This document shows, one piece after another, positions 1 through 9,173 of a DNA stretch of 64,000 bases. The position numbers and the translations under genes were made by a program. Origin of the DNA: Synechococcus sp. Nb3U1. GTDB lineage: Bacteria > Cyanobacteriota > Cyanobacteriia > Thermostichales > Thermostichaceae. A model generated the notes under the pieces. The model was not told where the DNA came from. It was given only the letters and a program-made list of their open reading frames with translations, and searched no databases. The number at the start of each line of letters is the position of its first letter. Positions within the stretch are counted from its first letter, which is position 1. Location: positions 1,026,079-1,090,078 of the forward strand of contig NZ_JAKFYQ010000001.1 in NCBI RefSeq assembly GCF_021533835.1. Reading direction: 5' to 3'.

Positions 1-641
1 GCAGCCTCCAGGTGTTCTTGCTGTTGTTGGATTTGAACCTCTAGAGCGGCGCGGGTTTCGGCCCATTCCGCCGCCGCTTGCTCCCATTGGGCGGTGCTTT
101 CCTGAAGGGATCCCAGCTTGGCCTTTATGGACTCCGTCTCGCTAACGCGAACGGCGGCCAACTCCTCCCAAGACTGTTGCAGGCGAGCTTGTTCCTGCCG
201 CAGTTGGGCTTGCTGGGCCTGAAGCTGCTGGTACTGTTGCTGTAGGGTGAGCATTTGCCCCAAGGTCTGCTGCAATTGGGCGGCTTCCTCCGGGAAGGCT
301 TCTGGCGAAATCACCTGTAGGGCCTGCTGATAACAGGCGATGGCGATCTCCAGAATCACTAGGGGTTGAACGGGCGGATCCAGTTCTGGGTGGGGATCCC
401 ATTTTTGAACTAACTGACTGAACTTGAGCAACAGCTGGGTAATGGCGCGGCTAACCGCCAAGTTTTTGCTGCGGAACTTTTCGCTGGCCCATTGACGAAT
501 CTCCTCCGCGAGCTGGGGCAGATGGTTGGAGTGCTGGTGGAGCAGTTCATACAGCGGTTGGGGATCCCCGTTCACTTGGTAGGTACGCTCCAGTAGGGTT
601 TGCAGCAGGCTTGTGGCGGCTGGGGTGATGGTGGTGGTCAT
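1..641 (-). CDS. coiled-coil protein downstream of pixJ (3' end outside window)
   Basis: The visible 213 codons begin with MTTTITPAATSLLQ. The ATG at 641 is preceded by a strong Shine-Dalgarno GGAGGGATCC. Residues about 85-110 (YQQALQVISPEAFPEEAA) resemble one helix pair of the TPR-like repeats common in cyanobacterial CHAT/TPR proteins. From about residue 120 the chain is Gln/Glu/Ala-rich with strong heptad character, so it is a long coiled coil. It starts 12 bp after the pixJ stop and is probably the last gene of the phototaxis operon. In Synechocystis the gene at this place is pixL (a CheA), and nothing CheA-like is visible here. A motility-linked coiled-coil protein such as HmpF is possible but not shown. 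Confidence 0.75.
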   Translation of the reverse strand, partial: MTTTITPAATSLLQTLLERTYQVNGDPQPLYELLHQHSNHLPQLAEEIRQWASEKFRSKNLAVSRAITQLLLKFSQLVQKWDPHPELDPPVQPLVILEIAIACYQQALQVISPEAFPEEAAQLQQTLGQMLTLQQQYQQLQAQQAQLRQEQARLQQSWEELAAVRVSETESIKAKLGSLQESTAQWEQAAAEWAETRAALEVQIQQQQEHLEA

Positions 642-653
642 TCGGATCCCTCC

Positions 654-3455
654 TTAGTCAACGCGGAAACGGCTGATGTGGGCTTCCAGTTCGCCGGAGG
701 TGGCCAGCAAGTCCTGGAAGGAGTGGGCGATACGATCGGAGTCTTGGGCGGTTTGGCTGGCGATGACGGCCACCGCTTGCATGGCTTGGCTCAGGGTTTC
801 TGACTGCTGGGTTTGGCTGGCGGTGGAGTGGCGGATCCCGCTCACCAGTTGGTTGATCTGCTGGGTAGCGGCGGCAATCTCGTTCAGGCTTTGGCGGGTT
901 TCGTTAACCAGGTTTGTGCCTTCCACCACCTGGGAAATGCCGATTTCCATGGTCTCGATTACCTCCTGGGTTTCCGCCTGGATCTCCTGCACCAACCGCT
1001 CGATCTCGTTGGTGGCATTGGCGGATTGGTAGGCCAAGGAGCGCACTTCATCCGCCACCACCGCAAACCCGCGCCCATATTCCCCGGCCCGTGTGGCCTC
1101 AATGGCGGCATTCAAAGCCAGCAGGTTGGTTTGGGTGGCGAAGTTCTCGATCAGGCGCACCACTTTGGCGATCTTCTGGGAGGATTCCCCCAAGCGTTTA
1201 ATTTTCTTGGCGGTCTCGGAAACGGTTTCCCGAATATCGAGGATCCCGTCCACGGTGCGCTCCATCACGGCATCCCCGGCTTCCACCCGCTGGTTGGCCA
1301 CCTGTACGGCCTGTTCCACCTGCTGAGCGTCTCGGGCCACCTGCTCGATGGAGTTCACCATGGTGTCCAGTTGGCCCAGGGCTTGGTTCAGTTCCTGTAC
1401 CTGCTGGGCTGCTTGACCTGCTAGGGCATCGACGGCCTCGCTACTATCGCTGGAGGTTTGAGCCACCTTGCCTGCCGCCACTTTCACCTGCCGCACCAGC
1501 TCCCGCAGGCTCTGGATGGTGGTGTTGTAGCCATCAGCAATGGTGCCAATTTCATCTTCCGTGAGGGGGGCGCGTACCGTCAGATCCCCTTGGAAAGACG
1601 GGGCCAGAGCCTGAAGTACTCGCAAAGCCCCTTGCTGTAGGTTTTCTTTGGCACCTCGCTCCCGCTCGGCAGCGACTGCTAACTCGGCGTTTTTCTGTTG
1701 CAGCTGCTCCAGAAACTCAATCTGCTGCAGGGCAATGCCAAACTGGTTGGCCACCTGCTGCACAAACTGGATCTCCTCCGGTTGCCAGACGCGGGGATCC
1801 CGGCATTGATGGACACAGAGCAGCCCCCAGACGCTTTCCCCCTTGAGCAGCGGCACCACCAGATGGGCGCGTACCTGAAACTGCTCCAGGATCTCCAGAT
1901 AACAATCACTCAACCCCGCTTGGTGCACATTCTCCAGCGCTTGGTAGCGGCCCTGGGCGTAGAGAGGGACATATTGTTCTCCCAGGCAGTGGTCGTGCAC
2001 ACGGGATCCCTGGGCAGTGCCAAAACCGGGCAACACATCCTCGGCGGTGCAGATCGAGTCATTCATACTGGTGCTGAGATCCAGTTGGAAAATCGCCACC
2101 CGATCCGCCTGCAAAAATCGTCGTACCTCCCGCACCGTGGTGCGAGAAATACTGGGCAAATCCAGAGATTGCCGGATCCGATCCACCAGGGTGGCCAGGG
2201 TTCGTTCCCGCTCCACCAGCTTAGATAGGGAGTCATTTTTACCTTGCAGTTCCACCAGGGCATCCGCTTGGCGGGCGGCCACCCCCAGTTGCTTGCCGAT
2301 TTGGTTCAACCAGTCGATCTCTTTGGGCTGCCATTGGCGGGGTTCGGAGTTTTGGTAGGCCCCTAGGATCCCCCACACCCGCTGCCCGGAAAATACCGGC
2401 ACCAATACGTAGGCTCGGGCTTGAAATTGCTCCAACAGGCGCAGGTGACAGGGATCAAACCCCGTGGTGTAGATATCATCAATGGCCTGGTACTCGCCGC
2501 GGGCGTAGCGGCCCCCCTGGGTTTGTTCCAGGTTGCTATCTTTGACACTCTGGCCCACCAGGGGCACCCAGCCACCGGCCACGGATTCCGCCACAAAGTC
2601 GCCGCTCCAGTCGGGGTTGAACTTGTAGATCACCGCCCGATCACAGTTGAGCAGCTTGCGCACATCCTGGGTTACCACCCGGAAGATCTCATCCGGACTG
2701 AGGGGTTCTCGTACCCGTTCGATGATTGCCTCGATACGTTGCCGTTCTTCGTTTTGCCCCTGCAACTGGGCTTTGAACTCATGAATCTGGATCAGCAAGC
2801 CCAGGTCACGGCAAATCTGGGCGAGCAAGCTCATTTCTGGGGCTGACCACACATGGGATCCGATGCAATGCTGCACCACCAGTAATCCCCAGGATCCCTG
2901 TTCGGTGCTGATGGGCATGGCCACCAGCGAGCGCACCTGAAACCGCTCTTGCAGTTGTTGCTGGTAGGGGGTGAAATCCGCCTCATAAACGTTGGCGATG
3001 GCACAGCCTTTTTCCTGCTCGTAAAGGGGGGCCGAAGCTAAACCAAAGGCCAGAGCTGGCAACGCCTCCCCTAGAGCGGGGGTGAATCCTTCCCGTACCG
3101 ATTCAGCGACAACGGATCCCTGGGTTTTGTCCGGGTTATAGTGATAGACCAAGACGCGATCCGCTCCCAAAGTCGCACGCACCTGTTGGGTGGCCTCTTC
3201 CAGAAGGGATCCACTTTGGCGCAGTTGTTGGGTAAGGGCCAACCCAGCTTCGGATCCCTCTGGGAAGGGCAGATGGCTGAGCAAATCGCTAACTTGGTGC
3301 AGCTTCTCCTTGATCCAGTGGGGATCCATGCGCTCCTGATCCCCATCCCGTTGGTCAAGCTGATCCCGTAGCTCAGCCAGTATCGCCGATATTTGGCTTC
3401 TGGATGAAGTCACTGTTCCATTGATTCGAGTCGGGGCTTGAAGAGTGATAACCAT
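654..3455 (-). CDS. pixJ: phototaxis methyl-accepting protein with three GAF domains (PixJ-like)
   Basis: 933 aa. Three GAF domains lie at about 80-225, 245-405 and 425-580, followed by a HAMP-like linker (about 610-670) and a methyl-accepting signalling domain with the hairpin tip [23 protein letters not shown]2 has [13 protein letters not shown] and GAF3 has [16 protein letters not shown]; both place a Cys where cyanobacteriochromes attach bilin. GAF3 also has an upstream DHCL in the DXCF position. GAF1 lacks the Cys (FTPYQQQL). No transmembrane segment is evident, unlike many PixJ proteins, so a soluble receptor is inferred. It follows pixI by 63 bp. Likely role: a light-sensing receptor steering type IV pilus phototaxis. 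The family call is firm; the photosensory role is inference. Confidence 0.85.
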   Translation of the reverse strand: MVITLQAPTRINGTVTSSRSQISAILAELRDQLDQRDGDQERMDPHWIKEKLHQVSDLLSHLPFPEGSEAGLALTQQLRQSGSLLEEATQQVRATLGADRVLVYHYNPDKTQGSVVAESVREGFTPALGEALPALAFGLASAPLYEQEKGCAIANVYEADFTPYQQQLQERFQVRSLVAMPISTEQGSWGLLVVQHCIGSHVWSAPEMSLLAQICRDLGLLIQIHEFKAQLQGQNEERQRIEAIIERVREPLSPDEIFRVVTQDVRKLLNCDRAVIYKFNPDWSGDFVAESVAGGWVPLVGQSVKDSNLEQTQGGRYARGEYQAIDDIYTTGFDPCHLRLLEQFQARAYVLVPVFSGQRVWGILGAYQNSEPRQWQPKEIDWLNQIGKQLGVAARQADALVELQGKNDSLSKLVERERTLATLVDRIRQSLDLPSISRTTVREVRRFLQADRVAIFQLDLSTSMNDSICTAEDVLPGFGTAQGSRVHDHCLGEQYVPLYAQGRYQALENVHQAGLSDCYLEILEQFQVRAHLVVPLLKGESVWGLLCVHQCRDPRVWQPEEIQFVQQVANQFGIALQQIEFLEQLQQKNAELAVAAERERGAKENLQQGALRVLQALAPSFQGDLTVRAPLTEDEIGTIADGYNTTIQSLRELVRQVKVAAGKVAQTSSDSSEAVDALAGQAAQQVQELNQALGQLDTMVNSIEQVARDAQQVEQAVQVANQRVEAGDAVMERTVDGILDIRETVSETAKKIKRLGESSQKIAKVVRLIENFATQTNLLALNAAIEATRAGEYGRGFAVVADEVRSLAYQSANATNEIERLVQEIQAETQEVIETMEIGISQVVEGTNLVNETRQSLNEIAAATQQINQLVSGIRHSTASQTQQSETLSQAMQAVAVIASQTAQDSDRIAHSFQDLLATSGELEAHISRFRVD

Positions 3456-3518
3456 GGGTGTCCATCCAATTGATATTGATTACGAGGGTTGATGCAGAAA
3501 AAACTTGAGAGCCAATCT

Positions 3519-4058
3519 TTAGGCCAGCAGGGTTTGGGCAATCGCTTGGGCATCCAGGATCAACAGAGGCTGACCCGCTTCAGAAAGGTAATATCCCTGA
3601 AAAAGATGCTTCTGGGCTGGCTTCACCACCTCCAGAGATAAGGGCAAAATCCGCTCAGGAGGGAAAGCAAAAAGAGTTTGCACTGAATCCACCAGTAGCC
3701 CAAATATTAAGCTCTGCTTGCTCGATGGAGCCGAAACGGCCACATCCTGCCCTTCTGCCAACAGCACACTGGCGCGCCCCTGTTCATTTCTACGAAATGG
3801 GGATCCCCCCAACAAAAGGGGCAAATCCAAAAGCCAAATTGCTTCGCTACGCCAACTGATCAAGCCCAACAGCAACGGGGACATATCCGGTACCGGTAAG
3901 ATTCGCTCTGGCGAAACAGGCAAGACTTCCCGTAGCTGCTGTAGGGGCATTAACAGCGATAAGTCCTCCACTTGGAACTGTAAATATCGCTCCGTTCGCT
4001 CCAGTTCCCGTTCCGGGACAAGCTGGGAGCCCCTCAGCTCTGTCAGCAGATCCAACAT
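3519..4058 (-). CDS. pixI: CheW-like adaptor (PixI-like)
   Basis: 179 aa from the ATG at 4058, which follows GAGGAG at 7 bp; a TTG 24 bp further upstream is open but has no ribosome site. It is a CheW fold with YLQFQVEDLSLLMPLQQLREVLPV near the N-terminus and LLLGLISWRSEAIWLLDLPLLLG in the centre. The protein would couple the PixJ receptor to a CheA/PixL kinase. It lies between pixH and pixJ with 11 and 63 bp gaps, the order known from the Synechocystis pix operon. The central variable loop includes serines and a glutamine-rich stretch; no oddities otherwise. Confidence 0.85.
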   Translation of the reverse strand: MLDLLTELRGSQLVPERELERTERYLQFQVEDLSLLMPLQQLREVLPVSPERILPVPDMSPLLLGLISWRSEAIWLLDLPLLLGGSPFRRNEQGRASVLLAEGQDVAVSAPSSKQSLIFGLLVDSVQTLFAFPPERILPLSLEVVKPAQKHLFQGYYLSEAGQPLLILDAQAIAQTLLA

Positions 4059-4069
4059 CGGGTTGCTCC

Positions 4070-4432
4070 TCAGCGAATCCAACGCTTGACGGTATCGATC
4101 AATTCAGTTGGGTTCAGGGGTTTAGTCAGGTAATCATCCGCTCCACCCATGCGGCCCCAGGTTTTATCCACATCCGTGCCTTTTGTGGAACAAATTACGA
4201 TGGGAATATTTTGGGTAGCGGGATTGGCCTTGAGTTTGCGACACAACTCGAACCCACTTTGTCCGGGCAAAATCACATCCAGCAAGATCAAGTTGGGCTT
4301 TAGGTTTTGCAGTTTCTGCTCGGCTTCTTCCCCACTACCCACCAGGGATACACTGAACCCTGCTTTTTGTAAGCTGAGGCTGATCAACTCGGCATCGGTG
4401 CGGCTATCTTCGACAACAAAAACACTGTTCAT
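4070..4432 (-). CDS. pixH: CheY-like response regulator (PixH-like)
   Basis: 120 aa single receiver domain from the ATG at 4432, chosen because GGAGAAACCC sits 6 bp before it; a start 30 bp upstream is also open. Phosphorylation site residues are present: acidic pair in FVVEDSRTDA, acceptor Asp in LILLDVILPG, Ser/Thr in VICSTKG and Lys in YLTKPL. The protein has no output domain, so it works by protein-protein contact, as CheY/PixH does at the pilus motor. It is in the order pixG-pixH-pixI-pixJ. Confidence 0.87.
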   Translation of the reverse strand: MNSVFVVEDSRTDAELISLSLQKAGFSVSLVGSGEEAEQKLQNLKPNLILLDVILPGQSGFELCRKLKANPATQNIPIVICSTKGTDVDKTWGRMGGADDYLTKPLNPTELIDTVKRWIR

Positions 4433-4503
4433 GGGTTTCTCCAAAGGATATGCAAGTGTCATTCAGGTAAGGACAAAGGTGAGAACAAAACGGTGGACAA
4501 CCC

Positions 4504-5775
4504 TCACACAGACTTTTTCAGAGGCAGATGTTTGTGCAAAATCGCCCCAATCCGCTCGGCATCCACAGGCTTGGCCAAGAAATCGGTGGCCCCCACCATG
4601 CCTGCTCGCACCCGATCCACCAGGCCATCGTTCCCGGTCAGGATCACAACAGGCAACTGTTTCAAAGCAGCCGCCCGTCGGATCTGCGCGCAGATCTCAT
4701 AGCCATTGGCGATGGGCATGACCAAATCCAGAAACACCAGATCCGGCTTGGCTTTGAGCAGGGTGGGGATGGCCTGTAGGGGATCCTGCACTGACTGAAA
4801 CCGGTAGCCCAATGGGGTGAGGATCCCTTCCAGGGTTTTGCAAATAATGGGACTATCGTCGATGCAGACCACCAACGGTTTGTTGGCATGGGGAGAAGGC
4901 GCAGGTATCGGGTTGGTTTTCAGAGGAGCGATCGCCACCGGCTCTTTCAGGATCTCGGTGGTCGGTTCGGCGGGGAGTGCCGGAGCAGGGCGAAACTCCG
5001 AGAAGCTCATGATCCCAACCGCAACATAACCGTTCAAGGTTTGGCAAAAGGGCAACAGTTCCTGCTGCATCTTCAGGGCCAAATGACGGAGGGTGCGTTG
5101 CCCATTGATCAACCGAGTGAGCACCTCAAAGTGGAGTGGCGCTTCTTGTTTGAGCAAATCGGGGCGACAAATGCTCGGGATTAAGTTGGGAGAAACGGCG
5201 GCCAGGCCAGCAGCTTTCCATCGGTGCCATTGCTCACGGGCTTTGCTGAGGGCTAGTTCTGAGCGGATCAAGGTGAGAGGGGATTGCACCCCATCTTTGT
5301 GATTCAGTTGGTAAGAAACCCGATCCTCACCTTCAATAAGAGTCTGTACATGGGACTCCACATCCTGTAGCAGATCGAACAACACTTCGTTCAAGCCTGC
5401 TTCGATCAGCTCGACCAATTGGCTGCGGCTTAGTTGTTGCCGTTGCAGTAATCCCGATAGAATCGCGTACTCGCGAATCGGAGCTTGAGCAGGCACCAGG
5501 CTTTGAATCTCAATTTCATCCACCCCAGGACAATACTGGGAGAGCAGTCGCCGCCAGCGGTGGTAAGTATTGTGTCCGCCCGTTTGCCAAACGAAACGCC
5601 CCAAGCAGAGATAGAAACTCCAACGCAGCTCCCCAATGCCAAAAATATCCAGCCGGCCACTGAAGCGCTCATCGCTCAATTGTTGCAACAGGGATCCTAG
5701 GGGGGCTTCGCCACAACGAATGAGATCTATCGGCTCTGAGTTGGGAGTGCGGGGGAAAAGAGGGCTAGCATTCAT
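4504..5775 (-). CDS. pixG: PatA/PixG-type PATAN-receiver response regulator
   Basis: 423 aa. The N-terminal half is a PATAN domain (GSLLQQLSDERFSGRLDIF... then a helical segment rich in Gln/Leu). The C-terminal receiver starts near residue 300 with VVCIDDSPIICKTLEGIL, acceptor Asp in LVFLDLVMP, Thr in VVILTGND and Lys in FLAKPVD. In cyanobacteria this architecture is CheY-like regulators such as PixG, PilG and PatA, which control pilus-driven movement or patterning. It begins 58 bp after the EAL phosphodiesterase gene and precedes pixH by 71 bp. A run of Pro-rich residues (about 265-295) links the two domains. Confidence 0.85.
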   Translation of the reverse strand: MNASPLFPRTPNSEPIDLIRCGEAPLGSLLQQLSDERFSGRLDIFGIGELRWSFYLCLGRFVWQTGGHNTYHRWRRLLSQYCPGVDEIEIQSLVPAQAPIREYAILSGLLQRQQLSRSQLVELIEAGLNEVLFDLLQDVESHVQTLIEGEDRVSYQLNHKDGVQSPLTLIRSELALSKAREQWHRWKAAGLAAVSPNLIPSICRPDLLKQEAPLHFEVLTRLINGQRTLRHLALKMQQELLPFCQTLNGYVAVGIMSFSEFRPAPALPAEPTTEILKEPVAIAPLKTNPIPAPSPHANKPLVVCIDDSPIICKTLEGILTPLGYRFQSVQDPLQAIPTLLKAKPDLVFLDLVMPIANGYEICAQIRRAAALKQLPVVILTGNDGLVDRVRAGMVGATDFLAKPVDAERIGAILHKHLPLKKSV

Positions 5776-5833
5776 GACTTTTTCCCTACTTGTCTTAGTT
5801 TGATTGAGAGTTGTGAAAGGAATGGGGTTTTAT

Positions 5834-6850
5834 TCAAAAGCAAGCAGCTGCTACAGGCACCGTCGGTAACCAAGACTGCACCTGTTCTGGAGTGAGCGGG
5901 AAAGATAGGTGATACCCTTGGCCCATCGGGCAGCCAATGTTCTGGAGATGCTCTAATTGCTCAGGGGTTTCAATACCCTCAGCTACAACCGCCAGATCCA
6001 ACTGCTGAGCCAACAGCAAAATCAACTGCAAGGTGTCCCACCGTTCTTTGGCCACAAAACTTTGGTCAATTTTGAGGAAATTCAGAGGCAAATTATCCAG
6101 GCAACTGAGGGAGGAGTAGCCAGTACCAAAGTCATCCAGGCCGATTTGGATCCCGAGTCTTTGCAGATGTAGGAGCTGCTGGCTGGCCTTGTCATAGTTT
6201 TGAACAGCAGAACTTTCGGTCAGTTCTAGGCTCAGGTGGCGAGCCGGGAACCCCGTTTCCAGCAAAACTCTGCTAATTTGTGCTCTCAGATCGGGCTGAT
6301 CCAGTTGTCGGGCAGAAAGGTTGACACTCAGTTGCAGAGGTCGACCCAGTTGTTTCTGCCACTGCACCATCTGTTGGCAGGCGGTTTTGAGCACCCAGAT
6401 CCCCATCTCGTGGATCAAGTCACTACACTCCGCCACCGGAATGAATTCACTCGGAGGGATCCACCCCCGTTCCGGATGTTGCCAGCGCAGCAGAGCCTCA
6501 CATCCAACTAGTTCCCCCGAATCCAGGCGGAAAAAGGGTTGGTACTGCAGAAGCAGTTGTCCACGGCCCAGCGCCAGCTTAATCTCGCTGTCTAAGCTTT
6601 GGGAGAGCACCGCTTGGCAAGAAATCCCTTCAGGAACACTCGGCCCCCGCAATAAAGACAGCAGATGCAGAGCATTCTGGATCCCGGCCTCCAGCAGCTG
6701 CCGCCCTTTCGGGGAGTGCAAGTTCAATCGACCCTGGTGAATCAGCCGCAAGGTTCCCCAAAGAGTAGCCAGGTGAGACTGCACCTCGTCCGTTGTCGCT
6801 TCAGACAACTTTGGCAATTCTGCGGAGGGCTCTAGGGGAGGCTGCAACAT
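5834..6850 (-). CDS. EAL-domain cyclic-di-GMP phosphodiesterase
   Basis: 338 aa from ATG 6850; a TTG 33 bp upstream is also in frame, and neither start has a clear ribosome site. The N-terminal about 90 residues are helical and unassigned. The EAL domain (about 95-330) keeps the catalytic set: CEALLRW, SVNLSARQL, LELTES, DDFGTGYSSL, LKIDQSF and AEGIET. It should hydrolyse c-di-GMP to pGpG. There is no GGDEF partner and no membrane span. The gene is 58 bp upstream of pixG on the same strand, so it probably heads the phototaxis operon and lowers c-di-GMP, which favours motility over attachment. It is divergent from the response regulator at 7139. Confidence 0.85.
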   Translation of the reverse strand: MLQPPLEPSAELPKLSEATTDEVQSHLATLWGTLRLIHQGRLNLHSPKGRQLLEAGIQNALHLLSLLRGPSVPEGISCQAVLSQSLDSEIKLALGRGQLLLQYQPFFRLDSGELVGCEALLRWQHPERGWIPPSEFIPVAECSDLIHEMGIWVLKTACQQMVQWQKQLGRPLQLSVNLSARQLDQPDLRAQISRVLLETGFPARHLSLELTESSAVQNYDKASQQLLHLQRLGIQIGLDDFGTGYSSLSCLDNLPLNFLKIDQSFVAKERWDTLQLILLLAQQLDLAVVAEGIETPEQLEHLQNIGCPMGQGYHLSFPLTPEQVQSWLPTVPVAAACF

Positions 6851-6860
6851 AAGGTGTTCG

Positions 6861-7092
6861 TTTTTGCGTATGTTTACGTACAATTCGAGACTAAGCTCTC
6901 ATGAGGGAAAAGACCGGGAAATGAATGGGGAAAGCGAGAGATTACGCATTTTTGCGGATCCTTATACGCCATAGATCTGGGATCTACAGATGCCCGAATG
7001 GACTCCTGTCAGGGATCCGCAGCTTGTCTATTTCTGAGGCCAAGCTCTAATCCTTACACGCTGATTTACGTGTTTTTACGGTATTGTATAAT
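6861..7092. promoter_or_regulatory. divergent promoter region with repeated TTTACG/TTTGCG half-sites
   Basis: Three pairs of similar hexamers occur between the EAL gene and the response regulator: TTTTTGCG/GTTTACG at 6861-6878, TTACGC/TTTTTGCG at 6942-6956 and TTTACG/TTTACG at 7065-7080. Half-sites within the flanking pairs are spaced about one helical turn, as in OmpR-family direct-repeat operators. A perfect TATAAT lies at 7087-7092, with the 7065-7080 pair in the -35 position and the regulator ATG at 7139. Binding by the adjacent OmpR-type regulator is inference. Confidence 0.45.
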
Positions 7093-7138
7093 TTTTTCAA
7101 TCCACTCGATCCCTCGATTCCGAGGTCTGCCCTGGCAT

Positions 7139-8911
7139 ATGAAAATCGTCTTGGTTGAGGATGACCAAGTTCTGGCCCAGCTTATTTCCGATCGCCTGCG
7201 CAAAGAGCACTATGTGGTGGAGATGGCCACCAATGGCCTGGAAGGGTTGAAATTGACTCGCGTTACGGCAGCCGACCTTTGGATTATCGATATTGAGCTG
7301 CCCAAGCTAAATGGTTTTCAACTGTGTCAGCGCCTCAGGCAACAAGGGATCCAAGCGCCAGTTTTACTGCTCACGGCACGGCGAGGGGAGACAGATCTGC
7401 TGACGGGGTTTAACCTCGGGGCGGATGATTACCTGGTTAAGCCTTTTCAGATATCGGAATTGCTGGTGCGGGTGCGGGCTTTGCTCCGCAGACCTCGGCA
7501 ACTGCAAAACACTTTGTTGTCCTGGGGGGTGTTGGAACTCAGTACAGAAACTGCCACGGTCACCTATGGGGGGAAACCTGTATCCTTACGCCCCAAAGAA
7601 TACAAGTTGCTGGAGATTCTGATGCGGCATGGGCGCCAAATACTTAGCTATGAGCAACTGTTTGACCAGCTCTGGACTTTGGAAGAAACCCCCAACAAAG
7701 AATCCCTAAAAGCTCATATCAAAGGGCTTAGAAAAGCTCTGAAACAAATTGATGCTCCCCTGGATATCATCGAGGCGATTCGTGGCTTAGGGGTTCGCCT
7801 GAACCCCACTTACGAAACAGCAGAACCTAAGAACTCAGAGTCTTCCTCGATCCTGTCGCAATTACAAGAAGCCTGGCCCAGCTTCAAGCCCAAAATGATG
7901 GAGCGTATTCAACTGATCGAAACCGCCCTCGGCCACTTGGAAAAAGGTCAACTCTCCCCCGATCGGCGGGAACAAGCTCGCACTGCCGCCCATACGCTAG
8001 CGGGATCCCTGGGCACCTTCGGTTTTGCTGGAGGGACTCAATTGGCCCAAGAACTGGAAGATGGATTGTCTTTTTCTAGTGAATCTTTACAACGGCTACA
8101 GGAGAAGATCCTGCAACTGAGAAAGGAACTAGAACAGGATCCCTTTGCTAATCCGTCCCCAAGAGATCTTTCTCTACTGCTGATCGGTTCAAACCCAGAA
8201 ACTCTGGCTATTCTCAAAAGTTTTTCCAGCCAATCAGGGATCCGGTTGGAACAAGTTGCTTGTCCCCGCGATGCCAAGTTGCTGATGGGATCCGTAAATG
8301 TTTTACTATTGGACTTGGATCACCCTAAAGCTGAGGAGCAAGGGATCCAATTAGCCAAACGGTTTGGGATCCCTTACATTCTCGTTTTGCAGGAAGATCA
8401 ACTGGCTGCACGAATTGAAGCTCGACGAAAAGGTGCATCCGGGTGTGTGATCAGCCCTTGCCCGCCGGAGTTACTTCTACAAACAGTGCGGCGCGCTGCC
8501 CAGAAGGTTAACCCGCTATGGATGAACGTGCTGGCGGTAGATGATGATCCCCATTTTCTGGAAATCCTTAAAGTGATGCTTGGGAACTTTTCCCAGCTCA
8601 CGTTTTTACAGGATCCCCGGGAATTTTGGCCCGTTCTTCAGTCCATCATGCCGGATGTGCTGCTGTTGGATGTCAAAATGCCCCATTTTTCCGGTATTGA
8701 TTTATGCCATGCGGTGCGTACCGATTCCCGCTTCGACCGGATCCCGATTGTGATGATCACGGGTCACCCTGATGAACTGAGTGCAGCAGGGGCTTTGGCG
8801 ATTGGGGCCAATGATTATTTGAGTAAACCTATCCATAGCCAGGAATTGCACCTCTGTTTGGCTCGCCATCGGTTTGGTTCTGCTTCAGCAGTTGCATCGA
8901 TGGGATCTTAA
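7139..8911 (+). CDS. multidomain OmpR-type response regulator (REC-wHTH-HPt-pseudoREC-REC)
   Basis: 590 aa from ATG 7139 (MKIVLVEDDQVLAQ); the frame is open 141 bp further up but that part looks non-coding. REC1 (1-120) has VEDD, acceptor Asp in LWIIDIELP, Thr in LLLTAR and Lys in YLVKPF. A winged-helix domain follows (about 130-225, ending GLGVRLNP). An HPt domain (about 240-330) has the His in TAAHTLAGSLGTFG. The middle receiver (about 345-460) lacks the acidic pair and the conserved Lys, so it is a pseudo-receiver. REC3 (about 462-585) is complete (LAVDDDPHF, LLLDVKMP, VMITG, YLSKPI). It is a phosphorelay hub that binds DNA, type known in cyanobacteria, divergent from the EAL-pix operon. 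Confidence 0.85.
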   Translation: MKIVLVEDDQVLAQLISDRLRKEHYVVEMATNGLEGLKLTRVTAADLWIIDIELPKLNGFQLCQRLRQQGIQAPVLLLTARRGETDLLTGFNLGADDYLVKPFQISELLVRVRALLRRPRQLQNTLLSWGVLELSTETATVTYGGKPVSLRPKEYKLLEILMRHGRQILSYEQLFDQLWTLEETPNKESLKAHIKGLRKALKQIDAPLDIIEAIRGLGVRLNPTYETAEPKNSESSSILSQLQEAWPSFKPKMMERIQLIETALGHLEKGQLSPDRREQARTAAHTLAGSLGTFGFAGGTQLAQELEDGLSFSSESLQRLQEKILQLRKELEQDPFANPSPRDLSLLLIGSNPETLAILKSFSSQSGIRLEQVACPRDAKLLMGSVNVLLLDLDHPKAEEQGIQLAKRFGIPYILVLQEDQLAARIEARRKGASGCVISPCPPELLLQTVRRAAQKVNPLWMNVLAVDDDPHFLEILKVMLGNFSQLTFLQDPREFWPVLQSIMPDVLLLDVKMPHFSGIDLCHAVRTDSRFDRIPIVMITGHPDELSAAGALAIGANDYLSKPIHSQELHLCLARHRFGSASAVASMGS

Positions 8912-8944
8912 AGGGATCTCACGGGGACTGAGTAACCTATCAGT

Positions 8945-9166
8945 TCAATTCAGTACCTTTTCCACAAACTCTGTTCTAATCCAAGAATTCAGATCAATAC
9001 CGACAAGGTTTTCACTACCCGGGATCCCTTGCAGCGTCGAAAGGTGTTCTTTGAGCCAGTCGGAGCGGATGGTAATGTCTTGAAAGAAGAGGCCAGGGTG
9101 AGGGTTCTCCGGACAACCCCTAAGGTCATTAAAAGCTGTCTCCTGAGGCATAACATGGGCCACCAC
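8945..9166 (-). pseudogene. possible C-terminal remnant of an ABC substrate-binding protein
   Basis: An open stretch of about 73-80 codons on the minus strand reads like real protein: TAFNDLRGCPENPHPG, then ITIRSDWLKEHL, then GIDLNSWIRTEFVEKVL at the end. The ending resembles the C-termini of NMT1/TauT-type binding proteins. It runs opposite to the ABC permease and ATPase that lack such a partner, and its open frame is cut by TAA where the NosL-like gene begins. I interpret it as an inverted gene fragment; the family match is from memory and weak. Confidence 0.25.
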
Positions 9167-9173
9167 ATGGGGG

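Noticed and set aside
813-1424. Long plus-strand open frame of about 200 codons within pixJ
   Set aside because: It lies opposite the clear receptor coding sequence, has no ribosome site and reads as Gly/Leu/His-rich shadow.
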